A stretch of DNA of 64,000 nt from Colwellia echini. Lineage in GTDB: Bacteria; Pseudomonadota; Gammaproteobacteria; Enterobacterales; Alteromonadaceae. Within the stretch, counting starts at the first letter, position 1, and the number at the start of each line of letters is the position of its first letter. Below, piece by piece: positions 32,558 to 42,688 of this stretch. The DNA is taken from NCBI RefSeq assembly GCF_002843355.2, contig NZ_PJAI02000008.1, positions 62,001-126,000 of the forward strand, written 5' to 3'. Made by a program: the position numbers and the translations under genes. Below the pieces are notes generated by a model. That model was not told the DNA's origin and searched no databases. It saw only the letters and a list, made by a program, of their open reading frames with translations.

Positions 32558-35353
32558 ATGAAAAACTTAATTAAATTTTTTTCTATCATTATAACCTCCA
32601 CACTACTAACAGCTTGTTTAGAAGAGGTTGCACCCTCGGAGGAATCCAAACAAGAGCCTGGCACAACCAAAACAACCACTACGACAATAGTCACAACGAC
32701 AACAATAACAGCTGATGGTGAAACAGTATCTAAGTCAGAAGAGGTTGTATCTGAAGTAGATGATATTACCGATGTGGATGATATTACCGATGAAATACCA
32801 TCATTCCCGGTAGAGTCTATTACAAGCTTTGAAGTGCAATTCGATCAAAGTATCTTCATTCCGTTTAGTGCAGCTAAAACAACAAATAGCAACTCGATTA
32901 AAAATATCTTTGTAACGCCAAGTATAGGAGACGTTACTATTTATGATAATTATATTGAATACATACCAAAAGGCTCTTTAGGTGAAGACACTTTTACAAT
33001 CTCTATCACCGAAAACGGGAAAACCATTAATCAAGTTTTTGATGTTTTAGTTTCAGACCGAGCACCATATTTAGTTTTATCCAACCCAGAAGATGGACTG
33101 CCTACCGAACTAGTTGATGGTATTACTATTTGGGGTTACAACCTAGGAGAGAAACAAAATGATACTAGGCTCCAGCTTTGTGATTTATCTGAACAATGTA
33201 CAGATATTACAAATATAAATCATTGGAAAAATACAGATGAAAACTTACCAAATGCAATTCAAAGCTTAGCAACTACTTATAATATTCAAGAAATAACATT
33301 CTCTCTTCCAGAGACCACAAGTGGCGAAAAATTAATTCGTATCACAAATCAGTATGGAATGACAACATTACCATTTACTGTTAAGTATGAGACTTTTGAG
33401 GTCAGTTTTGATAAAACTAAATTCGATGTTCAATTTGATAAAGAATTCGTAATTCCATTAAATATTACCTTTGATGAAACTCACCCTCCTGTGATATTTC
33501 TTTCAGACTTACCTACGTTAGGTACAGCCACTCTTATTGGTAATAATATTAGTTATGTTCCTTCAGGAGAGTTTGGCTCTGACACCCTAACTGTTTACAT
33601 CTCCGAAGGAGATAAAACCGTTGAGCAAGAATTTGAATTATCTGTCGCTGACAGAGCGCCAAAATTAGCTTTTTCTGATTTAATATCAGGTCCATCTACA
33701 GGGTTGGGCGATGGAAAAGGTTCAGGAGTAATAGTAACTGTTTGGGGATTTAAACTTGGCGATTCTCAAAGTAGTTCAAAAGTAGAATTATGTAACCTTG
33801 ATAATATTTGTACTGAAGCTGCTCATGTTTATTACTGGAAAAATGCTGATGGTCAATTACCTAGTGGACCAGCTAATTTGTATGAATCACATGGCATGCA
33901 AGAGATTGCTTTTTCAGTACCCCAAATTACTAATGGTGAAAAGCAAATTAGAGTGAGTAATAATTTTGGAGCTTCAACTCTCCCGTTTACAATTCGTGAT
34001 GGAAATATTTATCATGTTATGTCAACCGGCAATGATGACTTTGGCGATGGTTCTTTTGCTAAGCCTTGGCTTACCGTTTCGAAGGGTGATTCCGGTTCAG
34101 GGGCAAATGCTGGTGACACACTTTATATCCATGACATTGATACTACAGCGACTGGTACTAGCAGCACTAGCTCATACGCTTATTACATAAACCAAGGATT
34201 TTCTGCTACTGAAGCGAACCAATTCGCCTATGTTTCGTACCCTAACACTAGGGCTAATTTATACGGTATGGTGGGCGTAGGAATGTACAATACTACTGGC
34301 ATTGTTACCTCAAAACTTTCTGTGTATGCATCTAATTGTGTTGATGAGACACTTGAGGGTTGTAGCGAGAGAGGTACGAGTGGTATTACACCTAGTGCTT
34401 GGGGCCGTGTTGTTGGTAATACTGTAACCGATATACCTGGTATGTGTGCCAGTGGTCAAGGTGGTGCGATAAGCGGCGGTGTTGATACCGTTGAAGGTTC
34501 AAAAATCTTTGGAAATCATATTTACGAGTACGGTTGCCCGAATTCGAGCAAATTACATCATACAACATACTTCACTATACGTGACTTAAAAAATGATGCA
34601 ACACTTGCACCACCAGATTTGGGTTGGAATTACTTAAAGGATAACCACACTAAAAACGGCTTACATTTTTACGATGAAAATGTTGGAGCAGGTACTGAGT
34701 GTGGGCAGTGGTCAAGTGATGTTTTAATACATGACAATGTAATTGTAAATCAAGGTGGTAACGGAATTTCTTATGAATCTGCTTGTGGCTGGGACAATGA
34801 TGCAAGAATTTACAATAATGTATTGGTTAATGTTGGCCTCCCTGTTGATATAGATTGCACATTTAGTTGTGGTTCAACGGCAAGCGGTATACAGATTTTG
34901 GACGGTGATAATGGCGGTATAGGGGGCGATGTTTACATTTACAATAATACAATCCATACATGGGACTCTCAAGATCAAAGCACTGCCTTACAGTCTTGTA
35001 TGGTTTTACGCGGTTCTGGTGATACTGCTCAGGTTTATATCAATGATAACGTGTGTTATTCAACTTTGGATAGACCATTTTTAACCACTTTCAGCTTTGA
35101 CTCCGTAAACCATGACGACAATTTGCATGTATCCAATAACTCTTGGTTTACTACTTTCGTAAACCCAACAAAAGCAATAGTTCCAAATTCTGACAGTACT
35201 CCAATCATAACAGACCCCTTGTTGATCCTTACAGGTTCACAAGTATCTCTAGCTGAGAGCTCCCCCCTAAAAGGTAAAAGCACCGCAATTATAAAGTATG
35301 ATATTTACGGTGCTGTAAACTCTAATACATCTAATGTAGGAGCAAATAAATAA
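32558..35353 (+). CDS. Large lipoprotein with two repeated Ig/IPT-like modules and a parallel beta-helix domain
   Basis: Signal with lipobox LTAC (Cys20), then a Thr-rich linker (TTTTTIVTTTTIT) and an acidic stretch. Residues about 80-275 and 280-480 are two copies of one module, recognisable by FEVQFDQS/FEVSFDKT, YIPKGSLGEDTFTISI/YVPSGEFGSDTLTVYI, VSDRAPYLVL/VADRAPKLAF and HWKNTDENLP/YWKNADGQLP. Residues about 485-930 form a Cys-containing right-handed beta-helix (NHIYEYG, HDNVIVNQGGNGIS, YNNTIHTWDS) with a domain opening YHVMSTGNDDFGDGS typical of secreted polysaccharide lyases and sugar epimerases. Catalytic residues cannot be assigned. AAGGGA precedes the ATG. In a polysaccharide locus it may trim, bind or modify the exported polymer. 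Confidence 0.75.
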   Translation: MKNLIKFFSIIITSTLLTACLEEVAPSEESKQEPGTTKTTTTTIVTTTTITADGETVSKSEEVVSEVDDITDVDDITDEIPSFPVESITSFEVQFDQSIFIPFSAAKTTNSNSIKNIFVTPSIGDVTIYDNYIEYIPKGSLGEDTFTISITENGKTINQVFDVLVSDRAPYLVLSNPEDGLPTELVDGITIWGYNLGEKQNDTRLQLCDLSEQCTDITNINHWKNTDENLPNAIQSLATTYNIQEITFSLPETTSGEKLIRITNQYGMTTLPFTVKYETFEVSFDKTKFDVQFDKEFVIPLNITFDETHPPVIFLSDLPTLGTATLIGNNISYVPSGEFGSDTLTVYISEGDKTVEQEFELSVADRAPKLAFSDLISGPSTGLGDGKGSGVIVTVWGFKLGDSQSSSKVELCNLDNICTEAAHVYYWKNADGQLPSGPANLYESHGMQEIAFSVPQITNGEKQIRVSNNFGASTLPFTIRDGNIYHVMSTGNDDFGDGSFAKPWLTVSKGDSGSGANAGDTLYIHDIDTTATGTSSTSSYAYYINQGFSATEANQFAYVSYPNTRANLYGMVGVGMYNTTGIVTSKLSVYASNCVDETLEGCSERGTSGITPSAWGRVVGNTVTDIPGMCASGQGGAISGGVDTVEGSKIFGNHIYEYGCPNSSKLHHTTYFTIRDLKNDATLAPPDLGWNYLKDNHTKNGLHFYDENVGAGTECGQWSSDVLIHDNVIVNQGGNGISYESACGWDNDARIYNNVLVNVGLPVDIDCTFSCGSTASGIQILDGDNGGIGGDVYIYNNTIHTWDSQDQSTALQSCMVLRGSGDTAQVYINDNVCYSTLDRPFLTTFSFDSVNHDDNLHVSNNSWFTTFVNPTKAIVPNSDSTPIITDPLLILTGSQVSLAESSPLKGKSTAIIKYDIYGAVNSNTSNVGANK

Positions 35354-35377
35354 GTTCATTCAGATAACAAAATAGAC

Positions 35378-35431
35378 GCGATGGATTATAATTGTTCTAT
35401 AAATCCTAATTTATTATGAATTATCCATCGC
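35378..35431. repeat. Inverted duplicate of the 3' end of the GT4 gene
   Basis: GCGATGGAT at 35378-35386 is repeated in inverse orientation at 35423-35431, which encodes the last residues (AMDNS) of the GT4 gene. The loop of 36 bases is long for a terminator. It lies between convergent genes. Confidence 0.4.
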
Positions 35432-36517
35432 ATCTTCATAAATAGATAACATTTTTTTATTTCTTTCTGTAAATGAGAACTTAGTCCGTGCTATTTTTAA
35501 GCCTTTATTACCCATTAATTCTATCTTTGAGGGGCTTTCAATAAAATACTTCATATGATTATAAATATTATCTGCCATAAAATTCATAAAATCTTTAGGG
35601 ATTGTATCCAGCACACATACTTTTCCATTTTTAATAAAATCAAAGTGATTATTATCAATTAAAAAGCCACTTTCACGATCCTCAATTATTTCGGGAATAG
35701 CAAAGTGTTTAGTTGATATAACTGGCAAGCCATAAGCAGAAGCTTCTAAAATAGCAAAACCAAATGCTTCTTGATATGTTGGTGATACAAAAACATCCGT
35801 TTCTGGTAAGACTTCATTAAGCATAACGTCCCGTTCAACTGCACCAAAAGTAATTCTGGGGTGATTATCTATTTTTTCTCTGTATTCTTTTTTTAGCTGT
35901 TCATCATGTATTCGCATATCATTTGAAGCACATATCCTTAAGTGAATATGGTCGTATACTTCTGCTAGCCGAATAAACGCATCAACAACATTTGCACTCC
36001 CTTTAAGAAAAAAGTCACCTGAGCACATGAAGTTTATTTTTCCTTGGTTATACCTAATTAACTTGTCGTCTACTTGCCTCATACATGGGTACACAACATC
36101 AACTTTATCTAATATTCTCTTATCAGTGATCCCTGCAAAAGATCTTAATGTCTCCCTTCCTGCATGGCTTTTAAAAATAAGCTTAATGAAATTTTTTCGA
36201 AGCATTAACTGTTTAATTAGAAAGACTCGGATAAACCTAGGCAAAGGAATATTTAAAATTTCAAATGCAGTGGCTCCTGAGAACCTAGCGGGTGTGTATA
36301 TCCACTTTTGATTAGTTATGATTGGGAATAAAGGTGCTTCAAGTATGTCACAATCTTTTCCTTTAAAATATCGCAAAACGCCGACAGCTGGGCTCGTAAA
36401 AAACCAATCAGCGACTGAACGTGTATCTTTAGCTTCGATATAAGTTACATTTTCAGGAGGGTTGGCTGCAACCTCTTTAGCAATGCCATGCATTTCTGTT
36501 AATCCAATTTTTATCAT
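35414..36517 (-). CDS. Glycosyltransferase family 4-type (GT-B)
   Basis: The 367-residue enzyme has a GT-B C-terminal lobe with the nucleotide-sugar site EAFGFAILEASAYGLPVI and a preceding VDKLIRYNQGKINFMCSG strand region. The N-terminal lobe is atypical and lacks the common glycine-rich start, so the acceptor may be unusual. GGAG lies six bases before the ATG. It is the last gene transcribed in the long minus-strand polysaccharide block, 24 bases after the acyltransferase gene. Confidence 0.85.
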   Translation of the reverse strand: MIKIGLTEMHGIAKEVAANPPENVTYIEAKDTRSVADWFFTSPAVGVLRYFKGKDCDILEAPLFPIITNQKWIYTPARFSGATAFEILNIPLPRFIRVFLIKQLMLRKNFIKLIFKSHAGRETLRSFAGITDKRILDKVDVVYPCMRQVDDKLIRYNQGKINFMCSGDFFLKGSANVVDAFIRLAEVYDHIHLRICASNDMRIHDEQLKKEYREKIDNHPRITFGAVERDVMLNEVLPETDVFVSPTYQEAFGFAILEASAYGLPVISTKHFAIPEIIEDRESGFLIDNNHFDFIKNGKVCVLDTIPKDFMNFMADNIYNHMKYFIESPSKIELMGNKGLKIARTKFSFTERNKKMLSIYEDAMDNS

Positions 36518-36541
36518 TTTATCTCCAAAAAAATGAAATCA

Positions 36542-38551
36542 TTATTCATTCTCCATCAAATTATCAGGAGCCATATTACTAAAAAGTTTATTAAATTGGC
36601 CATCAAAAAAACTAATATACCGTTTAGAGCCATCCAAACTCAAATGATCATCATCAAAATACATTGATTTTCCATCAATAACAGATAAGCAATGCCTATC
36701 GTCGCAAAACGGTTCATTCGAATTTAAATATGTCACCATGGGAATGCTACTTGAAAGGGTAATTAGCCATTTATTTATATACCCGCTTCTGTTGTTCTGA
36801 AATACCCAATCAGTTTCAAAAAAAACACCTGAAACAGGATTATTAAAAATAGAGAAAGGAGTAATAATTTTTTTAATGTTACTTTTGAGTTCGGGAATTG
36901 GGCCTATAATCACCACTTTTTTTTGATTACTTATCAACTCATTAACAAGCGCTTCAAATGAAGAATAATATATATTTTTAAGTTCCTTTACCGAAAGCCC
37001 TTCGCTATTTTCAATATGGTGTGACGGTCCAACATCAAAAGCTTGCTGATTGCTAGCTTCAATATTATCACCACTCAAATATGCGGTATGTCTAAAGGTT
37101 AAAATGACGGTGTCTATTTCGTCAGACTCAATAATATATATAATGGACTCGCGCAACCACTGTTTACACCCTGACGTTGTTGTATCAAAATCAATAGCGG
37201 GTGGGCAGCCTGAGAACGTCAACTGCAGTAATGACCTTTCATATTTTTTAAGATAATGACCAAACATATAACTTAATTCCACACCATGTGAGTCACCAAG
37301 AACTGCTACGCTTGGCTTTTCATCAAAAAGATTGCAAGCTTGATCGGGGTGTAAATAGTTTATACCTGACGTATGGCACTGGTATCTTTTAGGACTAATG
37401 CTGATAGAGTCAAAATCAATACTATCGTCAAATCTTGCTTTAACACCTTCAGTGAAATGCCCTCCTAAGCCTAACAGACTAAATATAACTATGCAGGAAA
37501 TTGATAATTTATAAATAGATCGAGAGTCTAGAAACTGACGATTTCTAAAAGGTGTTTCTACATATTTAAGGGTGAGATGAGACAAGATAATAGTTAAAAA
37601 GACTAAAGATGTAGCCAATAAAAGAGAAAATTCTTCGGTATCTTTTATTCGAACAAAAGCAAAAATAGGTTGGTGCCATAAATATAGTGAATAAGATATT
37701 GCACCAAAATAAACCAATATATTGGTGCTAAGTAGTTTTCCTACAAGGGTATTTCTACTGTAAGCTAAGATACAAAAAGTAGCTAACACTGGAAATAATG
37801 TTGGCCAGGACGGATGAGGCAATTTATTGGAAAAAAGTGCATAACATAACAGTAATAAAATCAAACCTATAGCGGCCATAACTTCTTTTACTTTTTGGCC
37901 ACTCTTATCAAAATACTTATAATTTAACGCTAAGAGTGCGCCAGCTAATAACTCCCAAGCCCTACTCGTTAATAGGTAGAAGTTAGCAGACGTATCAAGG
38001 GCAGCAATAAAGTAAGACGCTACAAATGAAGTAATTGCAATAGCACTTACCGTATATATTATGACTCTTATCGACACCCCCTTTTTCCAAAAGAACATTA
38101 AGAGTAACGGAAATATAATATAATATTGCTCTTCAACAGCTAGACTCCATGTATGTAATAAAGGCAATTCATCCGCCGCAGGTGAAAAATATCCGCTAGT
38201 CATATAAAAGTATATATTCGATGCGAAAAATATTGTTGCGAATACACTCTGAGATAGATCTTTTAAATCTGTTGGTGATAATAAAACAAAACCAGAAACA
38301 ATAACCGCAACCATCATAACCAATAGCGCAGGAAGGATTCTTCGAGCCCGCCTTTCATAAAATATTGCAATAGAAAAACGTTGTTTATTTAAGTCATGAA
38401 CAATAATACTCGTTATTAAATAACCACTTATTACAAAAAAAACATCTACTCCTAAAAAACCTCCAGAGATGAATTTAGCACCTGCATGATAAAGTACAAC
38501 AGGTAGAACCGCTAATGCTCTTAATCCATCAATCTCTGATCTATACTTCAA
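36542..38551 (-). CDS. OafA/YrhL-type acyltransferase with C-terminal SGNH domain
   Basis: The 669-residue protein has ten or so membrane helices of the acyltransferase-3 fold (about 1-375), with EIDGLRALAVLPVVLYHAG containing the conserved Arg and His, and FLGVDVFFVISGYL. A periplasmic SGNH hydrolase-like domain (about 400-660) has block I VAVLGDSHG and the Asp-His pair in YFDDDHLS. Such proteins O-acetylate envelope polysaccharides at the periplasmic face. The start is TTG at 38551, supported by AAGGAG seven bases upstream. It overlaps the flippase stop as TTGA, so translation is coupled. Confidence 0.92.
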   Translation of the reverse strand: MKYRSEIDGLRALAVLPVVLYHAGAKFISGGFLGVDVFFVISGYLITSIIVHDLNKQRFSIAIFYERRARRILPALLVMMVAVIVSGFVLLSPTDLKDLSQSVFATIFFASNIYFYMTSGYFSPAADELPLLHTWSLAVEEQYYIIFPLLLMFFWKKGVSIRVIIYTVSAIAITSFVASYFIAALDTSANFYLLTSRAWELLAGALLALNYKYFDKSGQKVKEVMAAIGLILLLLCYALFSNKLPHPSWPTLFPVLATFCILAYSRNTLVGKLLSTNILVYFGAISYSLYLWHQPIFAFVRIKDTEEFSLLLATSLVFLTIILSHLTLKYVETPFRNRQFLDSRSIYKLSISCIVIFSLLGLGGHFTEGVKARFDDSIDFDSISISPKRYQCHTSGINYLHPDQACNLFDEKPSVAVLGDSHGVELSYMFGHYLKKYERSLLQLTFSGCPPAIDFDTTTSGCKQWLRESIIYIIESDEIDTVILTFRHTAYLSGDNIEASNQQAFDVGPSHHIENSEGLSVKELKNIYYSSFEALVNELISNQKKVVIIGPIPELKSNIKKIITPFSIFNNPVSGVFFETDWVFQNNRSGYINKWLITLSSSIPMVTYLNSNEPFCDDRHCLSVIDGKSMYFDDDHLSLDGSKRYISFFDGQFNKLFSNMAPDNLMENE

Positions 38552-40026
38552 GAGTTGCTCCTTTCACCTTTTATCATTAGCCTATTTATCACTTTATTTC
38601 TCAAATAATTCCATGAAGATGAAGGGATGAGTAGAAATAAAGCCACATAAGTCACAACTCCGCATGAAATTGCTGTAATAAAATTCATCAACCTCAACTC
38701 AAACCAAGTACTGTCAGCGATAGTACTAACAACAAAGTACATTACACCCGCTGACACTAAAGGAGCCCACAATAAATTTAGTAGCTTTACCCAGCCCCAA
38801 TTAAACTTATAACTCAATAGATAATAGGAAGCTAACAACTGAACTGAATAAAATAAAATTAGAACAAAAGCAGCAGCCTCAATGCCTTCTTCAACTAACA
38901 TCACAAGAGAAACAGTAAGCACAATTAAACAAAAGAAACGAATCAGGGTTTGCTGTTTAATAGAGCCAATAGCCATATTCATTGAAACAATAGGAGCGGT
39001 AATCGACGCTAGTAAAAATGCTATGGAGAGTAAAGATAACGAGCTAATCATCGGCGCCCATTTGTCACCAAGTAAAATTAACGTAAAATCTCGAGATACT
39101 GCTGAAAGCCCCAAAAAAACAGGAAAACAGATGAATGCATTCAGAGCCATTATCTTAGTAAAATAGTTACTAGTAGCGGCTTTATCATCTTGTACTCTTG
39201 AGAAAGCTGAAAAAGAAACTTGAGACAAGCGTCGTGATATTTGTATATTAGGCATTTGAGCAAAACCTAGCGCTTTATCATAAAAACCTAACTGTGTAGT
39301 TCCCAAAAATTTACCTATAATTAACTTGTCAACATTTTCTCCTAACAATACAGCTTGCCCCCAAAAAAAGTCCCAAACACCAAAATTTAGTAATTGCTTA
39401 AATGCTTGACCATTAAACTTAAATTCGAGTCTTTCTCTTGATGTGATTAACGTCAAAATGAGAACGACAAACTGTGCAAGAATCATAGAATATATCATTG
39501 ACCAAAACCCAAAACCGTTAAGCGCCAATAAAATAGAGCTAACAATTGAAATAGCCATACTAGTCCCTTCAATAATGGCCATTATTTTGAAATTAAGGTT
39601 CCGTTTTAAATTTGCTTGAGGAGCGGCTATACACGCACTTAATAAGAACATTATTGAAAAAACTTTCAGTGCGTCGTCTAATAGAGGTTCAGAAAAATAT
39701 TTTGCTATTGAAGGGGAAAACAATTGAAAGCTAATAAATAAACCAGAAGATATAATTATATTAAAAACGAAATAACTAGAATAATGTATCGAATTAACAG
39801 TTTTCCGTTGGATAATAGCGTTCGAAAAACCAAAAGAGGTAAACAAATCACAATAAAAAAAAAGTACTGTAACCAAGCCCATAATTCCAAAGTCACTTGG
39901 AGATAAAATCCTCGCAAGCCATATAGCTGAAGCAATACGAACAAAGTGCATTAAAAAAGGTAAGACTGTATACCAAATTAAACCCTGTTTTGTTCTGTTA
40001 TCGATATCTTTTACAGAGTCCGTCAC
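38548..40026 (-). CDS. Polysaccharide flippase (Wzx-like, MOP superfamily)
   Basis: The 492-residue protein has about 12-14 membrane helices and the N-terminal pattern of PF13440-type flippases (GLIWYTVLPFLMHFVRIASA, then IWLARILSPSDFGIMGLV). It should move the lipid-linked repeat unit from the cytoplasmic to the periplasmic leaflet. The start is GTG at 40026, sharing its G with the TAG stop of the upstream GT4 gene, with AGGTAGAG upstream. Its stop overlaps the next start. Substrate specificity cannot be read. Confidence 0.9.
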   Translation of the reverse strand: MTDSVKDIDNRTKQGLIWYTVLPFLMHFVRIASAIWLARILSPSDFGIMGLVTVLFFYCDLFTSFGFSNAIIQRKTVNSIHYSSYFVFNIIISSGLFISFQLFSPSIAKYFSEPLLDDALKVFSIMFLLSACIAAPQANLKRNLNFKIMAIIEGTSMAISIVSSILLALNGFGFWSMIYSMILAQFVVLILTLITSRERLEFKFNGQAFKQLLNFGVWDFFWGQAVLLGENVDKLIIGKFLGTTQLGFYDKALGFAQMPNIQISRRLSQVSFSAFSRVQDDKAATSNYFTKIMALNAFICFPVFLGLSAVSRDFTLILLGDKWAPMISSLSLLSIAFLLASITAPIVSMNMAIGSIKQQTLIRFFCLIVLTVSLVMLVEEGIEAAAFVLILFYSVQLLASYYLLSYKFNWGWVKLLNLLWAPLVSAGVMYFVVSTIADSTWFELRLMNFITAISCGVVTYVALFLLIPSSSWNYLRNKVINRLMIKGERSNS

Positions 40027-41168
40027 TATTCTCTACCTGTTAAATCGCAGTATATTTTCATGTAATTGTTAACCATATAATTTTCTTTAAAGGTGCTATT
40101 GAACCTTGCCATTGCTGCAGCGGAGAGTTTTACTCGTTTATCTTTATTATTGAATAATTTTAACATCGCAGACTCTAAGGCGATTTGATCATCATTTTCA
40201 ACAATTAAACCACTCACATCATTTTCAACTATTTCAGGGTTTCCTCCTACTCTGGTAACAACTGGTGGAATACCGCACGCCATTGCTTCCAATAATGTCA
40301 TTGAAGTACCTTCACTAAATGAAGGCAATAAAAATACATCCATGGCCAATAAATATTTCTGAGGTTCTACAATAAATCCTGTCAATACAATATTCCTCTC
40401 CATATTGAGCTCAGAAACTAACATGCGAAGATCTATCATCATTGGCCCATCTCCAATAATCACAAGATATAAGTCTTTATGCTTTTGACATAGCGTTTCA
40501 AATGCTTTGATTAACATTATATGATTTTTTATGGGGTCTAATCGTGCAATTGTTCCAAACAAAAAAGCAGCTTGGGGAACTTTCAAAAAGTCTCGCAAGT
40601 CTCCAGTTGAATGTGTTTTGTGTAATTGGTCAACATCAAGCTTAAGACCATTATAGATTACTTGAACCTTACGTTCAGGCATGTATTCAAAATCAACAAT
40701 GGCTTTAGCTGTTGCCTTAGAAATGGCTGTAATTTTATTTGTAAAAAGAGATAATACTGGATTGATTAACTTCCTTTTCGGCTTTACAACTTCGGGATAA
40801 AATCGCCCGTGTTCCGTAAAAATCACCTTTGAACGTTTAAATACGCTTGCCATTACACCATATACAAAAGGAGTGTATTGGTGGCAATGTAAAACATCAT
40901 AGCCCTCTTTATTTATTAATCGTCTTAAAAGCCAAACTAAGGAGAAATCAAAACCTTTTTTACGTTGGTAGCTATGTATTACAAACCCTTTCGAAATAAG
41001 TCGTTGCCCTAGCTCTTTAACTTCACCATCCAAACAAAATATATGGTGCTCAATTTTATCCGATGGCATATTTTCAACTAGTTGCCTTATCACCTGCTCA
41101 GTTCCACCGAGAGCCATATCAAAGGTAATATGTAGAATTTTTATTTTTTTGTTCACAATTTGTCCCAC
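40026..41168 (-). CDS. Glycosyltransferase family 4
   Basis: The 380-residue GT-B enzyme has the N-terminal acceptor-lobe motif MALGGTEQVIRQL and an HTEHGRFYP-type stretch (ITEH form: VIFTEHGRF). The C-terminal donor site is LPSFSEGTSMTLLEAMACGIP and GGNPEIVENDVSGLIV (EX7E). It should add a hexose or related sugar to the lipid-linked unit on the cytoplasmic face. The frame starts with GTG at 41168. The 180-base gap upstream may carry a promoter serving this gene and the three that follow. Confidence 0.92.
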   Translation of the reverse strand: MGQIVNKKIKILHITFDMALGGTEQVIRQLVENMPSDKIEHHIFCLDGEVKELGQRLISKGFVIHSYQRKKGFDFSLVWLLRRLINKEGYDVLHCHQYTPFVYGVMASVFKRSKVIFTEHGRFYPEVVKPKRKLINPVLSLFTNKITAISKATAKAIVDFEYMPERKVQVIYNGLKLDVDQLHKTHSTGDLRDFLKVPQAAFLFGTIARLDPIKNHIMLIKAFETLCQKHKDLYLVIIGDGPMMIDLRMLVSELNMERNIVLTGFIVEPQKYLLAMDVFLLPSFSEGTSMTLLEAMACGIPPVVTRVGGNPEIVENDVSGLIVENDDQIALESAMLKLFNNKDKRVKLSAAAMARFNSTFKENYMVNNYMKIYCDLTGRE

Positions 41169-41348
41169 TAAATTAACCTAATTATATAATGGTTAAGCCA
41201 ACTTAAAATATTGATATATGATTAAGGTATTTAAACACTGAATGCCTAATAATATACTCCCTTTCAATTACATAAAATATATTACGTAAATTAGAAGAAC
41301 CTAAAATTAAAGTCTAACTTTATTCAGTAAGGTAAAATACTCAGTTAT

Positions 41349-42668
41349 CTAAGAAGTACCATCACTTAATTCAGGGTGCTTATTCAGAGCTATAGTGCTA
41401 GCACAAATACAAAATAAAATGAGCCAATAAAAAATTTCAGCCCTAAAAGCATTAATAAAAGATCCTGCAACCATAAAAGATATTAAAGCAGATTCAACTG
41501 TAATTAACCGGTAGTACATAATGTAATCCTTATAATAAACAGCCTGTTTTTTAGCTCTTCTTAGATGTTTATAAATTGATAGCATTAAGCATAATATAAC
41601 ACCCGCACCTAACCAACCAATCTCTGACAAAGCCTGAAACCACATAGAATGGACTGCTCGACCGGAATACCCTTCCTTCTTTGCTTTATCAATTTGCTCT
41701 TCAGTTAGATACATTGGACTAACTATCTGATACCCATAAATACCAAGCCCAAAAGGGGAGTCATCAAGCATATCAAAAGTTTTCAGCCAATATTGCACTC
41801 TTGATGCTCCACTCTCCTTATCTGATATAGAGCTTTTTTGAATTGAGCCCATTCGCTCCCAAAACATATCATCAGTAAACCTTAACACACCAGCAATACC
41901 AACCAACAATATCAACATCAGCATAATCTTTTGTTTAGGTAGTTTATATTTAGAAAATACCATATAAAAAATAAAATAAATTGAACCTGCTGCTGCACCT
42001 AAAAACGCGCCGCGACTATTAATCAAGATTAAACCATTTACAATCAAAGCCCCCCCAAAAGCTACAAGAATTTTAATTTTTAACGACCCTCTCCAGCCAT
42101 AATATAATAAAATTGAAATAGCTGGCGCTATAGCAGTAGCAGTCCCATTAGCCTCAGGAGCATCTACTGTGCCAATACCTTCTACCCGACCAAACTCATT
42201 TCTACCAACAACAAAAGCCTCATAACCTATATATGCGCAACCAAGTAAGTAGAAAAGCAAAGCAAGTTCTATTTTTTTCTCAGTATCAATTAAACGGTAC
42301 CCAACATACACAACCAACAAAAGTTTAAATAAATCAAAAACATAGCGCAAGTGTGTTTCTTGTGAAACAGCGACAAGTGTAACCATTAGATAAGTAAAGA
42401 AGAGTAAGATAAACCATTTAAACTCAGGGATTTTACATACCGTATTTAAATTATGTTTTTTTTGTGTAAATAAAAAAACACTTAGCGTTAATAAAAAAGT
42501 TACAAATGAATAGCTAATACTAGGGATCCCTGAAGACCACCAACGAGAGCTAGGATTTAAAAAATATATTACTTGATAAAGATAAAATCCCCACACAGGG
42601 GCAACGAATAGAATTGCGTATAACCCCGATGCAAAAAGCAGCAGAAACAATAAAGCAAATTTAGACAT
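41349..42668 (-). CDS. O-antigen ligase/polymerase-like membrane protein (possible exosortase-A-associated ligase)
   Basis: The 439-residue protein has about 11-12 membrane helices and a large periplasmic loop (about 270-345). NSRGAFLGAAAGSIYF is the usual Wzy/WaaL signature. The N-terminal YFLNPSSRWWSSGIPSISY recalls the exosortase-A-linked O-ligase group (TIGR03097), but that assignment is from memory. It should polymerise or transfer the finished glycan in the periplasm. No other Wzy candidate is seen in this window, so it may be the polymerase. It lies 20 bases after the amidotransferase gene. Confidence 0.85.
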   Translation of the reverse strand: MSKFALLFLLLFASGLYAILFVAPVWGFYLYQVIYFLNPSSRWWSSGIPSISYSFVTFLLTLSVFLFTQKKHNLNTVCKIPEFKWFILLFFTYLMVTLVAVSQETHLRYVFDLFKLLLVVYVGYRLIDTEKKIELALLFYLLGCAYIGYEAFVVGRNEFGRVEGIGTVDAPEANGTATAIAPAISILLYYGWRGSLKIKILVAFGGALIVNGLILINSRGAFLGAAAGSIYFIFYMVFSKYKLPKQKIMLMLILLVGIAGVLRFTDDMFWERMGSIQKSSISDKESGASRVQYWLKTFDMLDDSPFGLGIYGYQIVSPMYLTEEQIDKAKKEGYSGRAVHSMWFQALSEIGWLGAGVILCLMLSIYKHLRRAKKQAVYYKDYIMYYRLITVESALISFMVAGSFINAFRAEIFYWLILFCICASTIALNKHPELSDGTS

Positions 42669-42688
42669 TTTCTAGCTTTTCCATTTCA

